DNA of 25,844 nucleotides, from the NCBI GenBank assembly GCA_947462115.1, contig CANHON010000009.1, positions 1 to 25,844 of the forward strand, given 5' to 3'. This document shows positions 23,639 through 25,844 of the stretch, in pieces. Both the position numbers and the translations under genes were made by a program. The notes beneath the pieces were generated by a model that worked only from the letters and a program-made list of their open reading frames with translations, was not told the DNA's origin and ran no database searches. The first letter of the stretch is position 1; each line of letters begins with the position of its first letter. The stretch comes from Deltaproteobacteria bacterium (lineage in GTDB: Bacteria > Myxococcota_A > UBA796 > UBA2385).

Positions 23639-25844
23639 CTAAAGGTCTTCGCCCTCGGAGCGCCACACCGACAGGCTTCGGGTGGAGCGCAGCCCGCGTT
23701 CATCTCGCGCGAGCACAACCACGTGGTTCAAGCCCGGCTTTAGCTCGGGCTCCACGGTGAAGGGGATGGCGGTGGAGCCGCCGCGGCCGCTGCGGTAAAA
23801 CACCTTCTCCTGCCCGACGAAGATCATCATGTCGTGGACATTTTCATCGTCGGTGACCACCCCGCTCACCACCGCGGTCGCCCCCTCGACCCGGAGCGAG
23901 GGGGCCCGAGTCAGCTCGACCGCGGGCGGGGCGCGCCGTGCGCCGTCGATGGCCTGACCGGCGCGAAGCTCCAGGGGTTCCTCGAGCTGGAAGTAGTCGT
24001 AGAAGCCCGACTTTGAGACGGCGGTCTGGTCGTACCGCTGGTTGTCGCCCACCGAGAGCGTGAGGCCCCAGCTCTCGCCTTCGGCTGGGGCGCTCCGAAG
24101 CTCGAGGCGAAGGTGCGCCTTGGCGCGGGCGCCGGCCGCCAAAACGTACACGCAGGGAGCCTCCGCATCGGTCGCGCAGGGGGCCCCGCCTTCGGCTTGG
24201 GCTGCGCCGAGGGCTGCAGTGCCGCGCTGAATGTCGATGGCCCGACCGCTCCGGTTGCGCAGGCGAACCCACCCGTCCGCCGAGTCGCCGCGGCCGGTGT
24301 TCTCGGCCTCCACCTCCAGCACGACGGTCTCTCCGACGTCTGGCAGGCCGTTCCCGTTGCCGACGCTGCCCTCGCTGCCGTCGTCGATGAGCCGAACCGT
24401 GTAGGCGAAGGCTGGGAGCTCCTGACCGCGCGTCTCGACGACCTCACTGGTTTGGGCGAGCACGGCTTGGGCGGGATCGCGGAGGGTCAGCGAGACCTGC
24501 GTCATCTCGGCGCCATAGCCCTCGTGGAGCGAGACCCGCTGCTGGACGCGTCGGCGCTCCCCGGGCTCGAGCCGGCCGACGTAGAACTCCCGCTCGTTGA
24601 GCCAGGGGTTGGCGCTGGTGGTGATGACGGAGAGCTGGCTCAGCGGAACCTCGCCGAGATTGGCGACCTCCACGCTGATCTCCTCGGGGATGCCCGCGAC
24701 GATCGCCGCGTCGGCGCCCACGTCCAGGGTCATCGAGACCGCGGGCGTCGCCGGGTTGGTCGCCCCGCTCCAGTTGATGCCGAGGTCGAGGAAAGCGCGC
24801 TCCAGCTGCGCCTGTTCGGCGGCACGGACCCGCTCGACGGTCGGCTGGGCGGCGATGAGCGTCTCTACGCGGGTGGCCTTCCCCGCGCTGCGGAGGAGGT
24901 CGGCGGCGAAGGTGACCTCCCAGTCGGACTTCACCGGCGTGGGCCCGGCGTCTTCGGTGGGCCGCCGGAGGTAGCGCAGCCGATAGGCAGGCTGGGCGAG
25001 CTCCAGCTCAGCGTTCTTGAGCACGTGGTCGAGGTCGCCCTCGCGCTCAATCCACTCCCGCCAATACAAGCTGATCGCCGTCGCGCCGTCTTCTTCTGCG
25101 CGCACCACGCTCGGCTCGAGCTGGATGTCCGGGGAGACGCCGGTGTTTTGGATGTTCTGGTCGCCGGGGGTCAGGTAGCGGGCCACGGTCAGCTTGAGGC
25201 TGCTCTCGTCTTTGTTCTCGTAGATGTGTTGGACCGAGCCCTTGCCGAAGGTGCGCTCGCCGATGATGACGGCCCGATCGAGGTTGCGGAGCGCTCCGGC
25301 GACGATCTCGGAGGCGCTGGCGGAGCTCCCGTTGACCAAGACCGCCATCGGGTAGGCCGGCTCGGTGCCGGCGCTGTGGGCGACCTGCTCTTCCCGGCGC
25401 CCCCCGGCGCCTTCGACCGTCGCGACCAGCACCCCAGCGCTCAAGAAGCGGTCGGAGACCTCCACCGCCTGCGTGAGGTAACCGCCGGGGTTGCCTCGAA
25501 GATCAAGGACCAAGCCCTTGAGGCCGCTGCGGCTCCTTCGGTGGAGCGCGGCGAGCTGCTGCTCCAGGTCGGCGGAGACGTTGCTGTTGAAGGACTTGAT
25601 GCGCACATAGCCGACATCGCCGTCCAGCAGCTCGCTCGTGACCGGGTTCAGGCGGATCCGGTCGCGGACGATGGTGACCGGGAAGGGCTCGGGCGTGCCT
25701 TTGCGCTTGATGGTGATGGTGACCGGCGCGCCGACCTGCCCCCGCAGCCGCGTCACGGCGTCGGAGACGTCCATGTTGATGGTGGACTCGTCTTCGATGC
25801 GGATGATCTGATCGCCGCTCTGGAGGCCGGCTTTGGCGGCGGGG
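23639..25844 (-). CDS. S41 (C-terminal processing) serine protease with long C-terminal extension, partial
   Basis: The gene enters from the right edge; 734 residues are visible and the N-terminus is missing. Visible residues begin in a PDZ domain (AAKAGLQSGDQIIRI). The S41 core follows with DGDVGYVRIKSF, LVLDLRGNPGGYL, the nucleophile in NGSSASASEIVAGAL (Ser at about 176 of the visible part), and the general base Lys 25 residues later in ERTFGKGSVQ. The GVSPDIQLEP end of the protease domain lies near 240. The remaining 490 residues are unusual for CtpA/Prc: a helical stretch, then two or three Ig/CARDB-like beta domains (examples ISVEVANLGEVPLSQLSV and VVLEVEAENTGRGDSADGWV) and a final domain around VVSGVVTDDENVHDMMIFVG. 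It should act in the periplasm or at the surface. It precedes the glutaredoxin gene by 126 nt. Confidence 0.93.
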   Translation of the reverse strand, partial: PAAKAGLQSGDQIIRIEDESTINMDVSDAVTRLRGQVGAPVTITIKRKGTPEPFPVTIVRDRIRLNPVTSELLDGDVGYVRIKSFNSNVSADLEQQLAALHRRSRSGLKGLVLDLRGNPGGYLTQAVEVSDRFLSAGVLVATVEGAGGRREEQVAHSAGTEPAYPMAVLVNGSSASASEIVAGALRNLDRAVIIGERTFGKGSVQHIYENKDESSLKLTVARYLTPGDQNIQNTGVSPDIQLEPSVVRAEEDGATAISLYWREWIEREGDLDHVLKNAELELAQPAYRLRYLRRPTEDAGPTPVKSDWEVTFAADLLRSAGKATRVETLIAAQPTVERVRAAEQAQLERAFLDLGINWSGATNPATPAVSMTLDVGADAAIVAGIPEEISVEVANLGEVPLSQLSVITTSANPWLNEREFYVGRLEPGERRRVQQRVSLHEGYGAEMTQVSLTLRDPAQAVLAQTSEVVETRGQELPAFAYTVRLIDDGSEGSVGNGNGLPDVGETVVLEVEAENTGRGDSADGWVRLRNRSGRAIDIQRGTAALGAAQAEGGAPCATDAEAPCVYVLAAGARAKAHLRLELRSAPAEGESWGLTLSVGDNQRYDQTAVSKSGFYDYFQLEEPLELRAGQAIDGARRAPPAVELTRAPSLRVEGATAVVSGVVTDDENVHDMMIFVGQEKVFYRSGRGGSTAIPFTVEPELKPGLNHVVVLARDERGLRSTRSLSVWRSEGEDL

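Overview
The window is about 26 kb of very GC-rich bacterial DNA with dense genes, short gaps and strong G/C at third codon positions. Many shadow frames are open as a result. Gene content and order point to a member of the Myxococcota or a related former deltaproteobacterium: a tRNA-Gln, prs, rplY, pth ... rpsF, rpsR, rplI, dnaB run, fused or degenerate enzyme domains in hypothetical proteins, an FHA protein, a GAF-like/HisKA kinase, and a large S41 protease with C-terminal beta-domains. The taxonomic call is inference. No insertion sequence, prophage or CRISPR array was seen.

Layout. Positions 1-2076 (minus): a secreted coiled-coil protein, a predicted outer-membrane barrel and the N-terminal end of a sensor histidine kinase, probably one transcription unit. 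Positions 2264-5013 (plus): a stand-alone phosphopantetheinyl transferase, then an 11-nt overlapping pair made of a tail-anchored protein with sigma-factor-like helices and a TPR protein ending in a zincin-like domain without its metal site. Positions 5103-7535: guaA (minus) diverging from xdhC (plus), both linked to purine metabolism. Positions 7522-9349 (minus): an FHA protein followed by a helix-turn-helix/pseudo-receiver protein.

Positions 9673-18119 (minus) are the housekeeping core: tRNA-Gln(UUG), prs, rplY, pth, hppA, rpsF, rpsR, rplI, dnaB and a small membrane protein translationally coupled to dnaB. The core couples PRPP synthesis, translation (L25, S6, S18, L9, peptidyl-tRNA recycling), pyrophosphate removal and replication. 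A clear intrinsic terminator lies between rplI and dnaB, and a structured leader with a good -35 box lies before rplY.

Positions 18289-25844 are accessory. They hold a polytopic membrane protein carrying a cysteine-less DsbA-like domain and a reduced formylglycine-generating-enzyme-like tail (minus). Divergent from it is a PEBP-like lipoprotein overlapping a short UvrA-like ATPase (plus). A CGFS monothiol glutaredoxin (minus) overlaps the UvrA-like gene tail to tail, and a partial S41 protease (minus) runs off the right edge.

The most unusual observations are the UvrA-like protein, in which one of two composite ATP sites has decayed coherently while the other is intact, the DsbA-like/FGE-like membrane fusion, and the sigma-like tail-anchored protein paired with the inactivated zincin. 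All these functional readings are motif-based and were not tested by database search.
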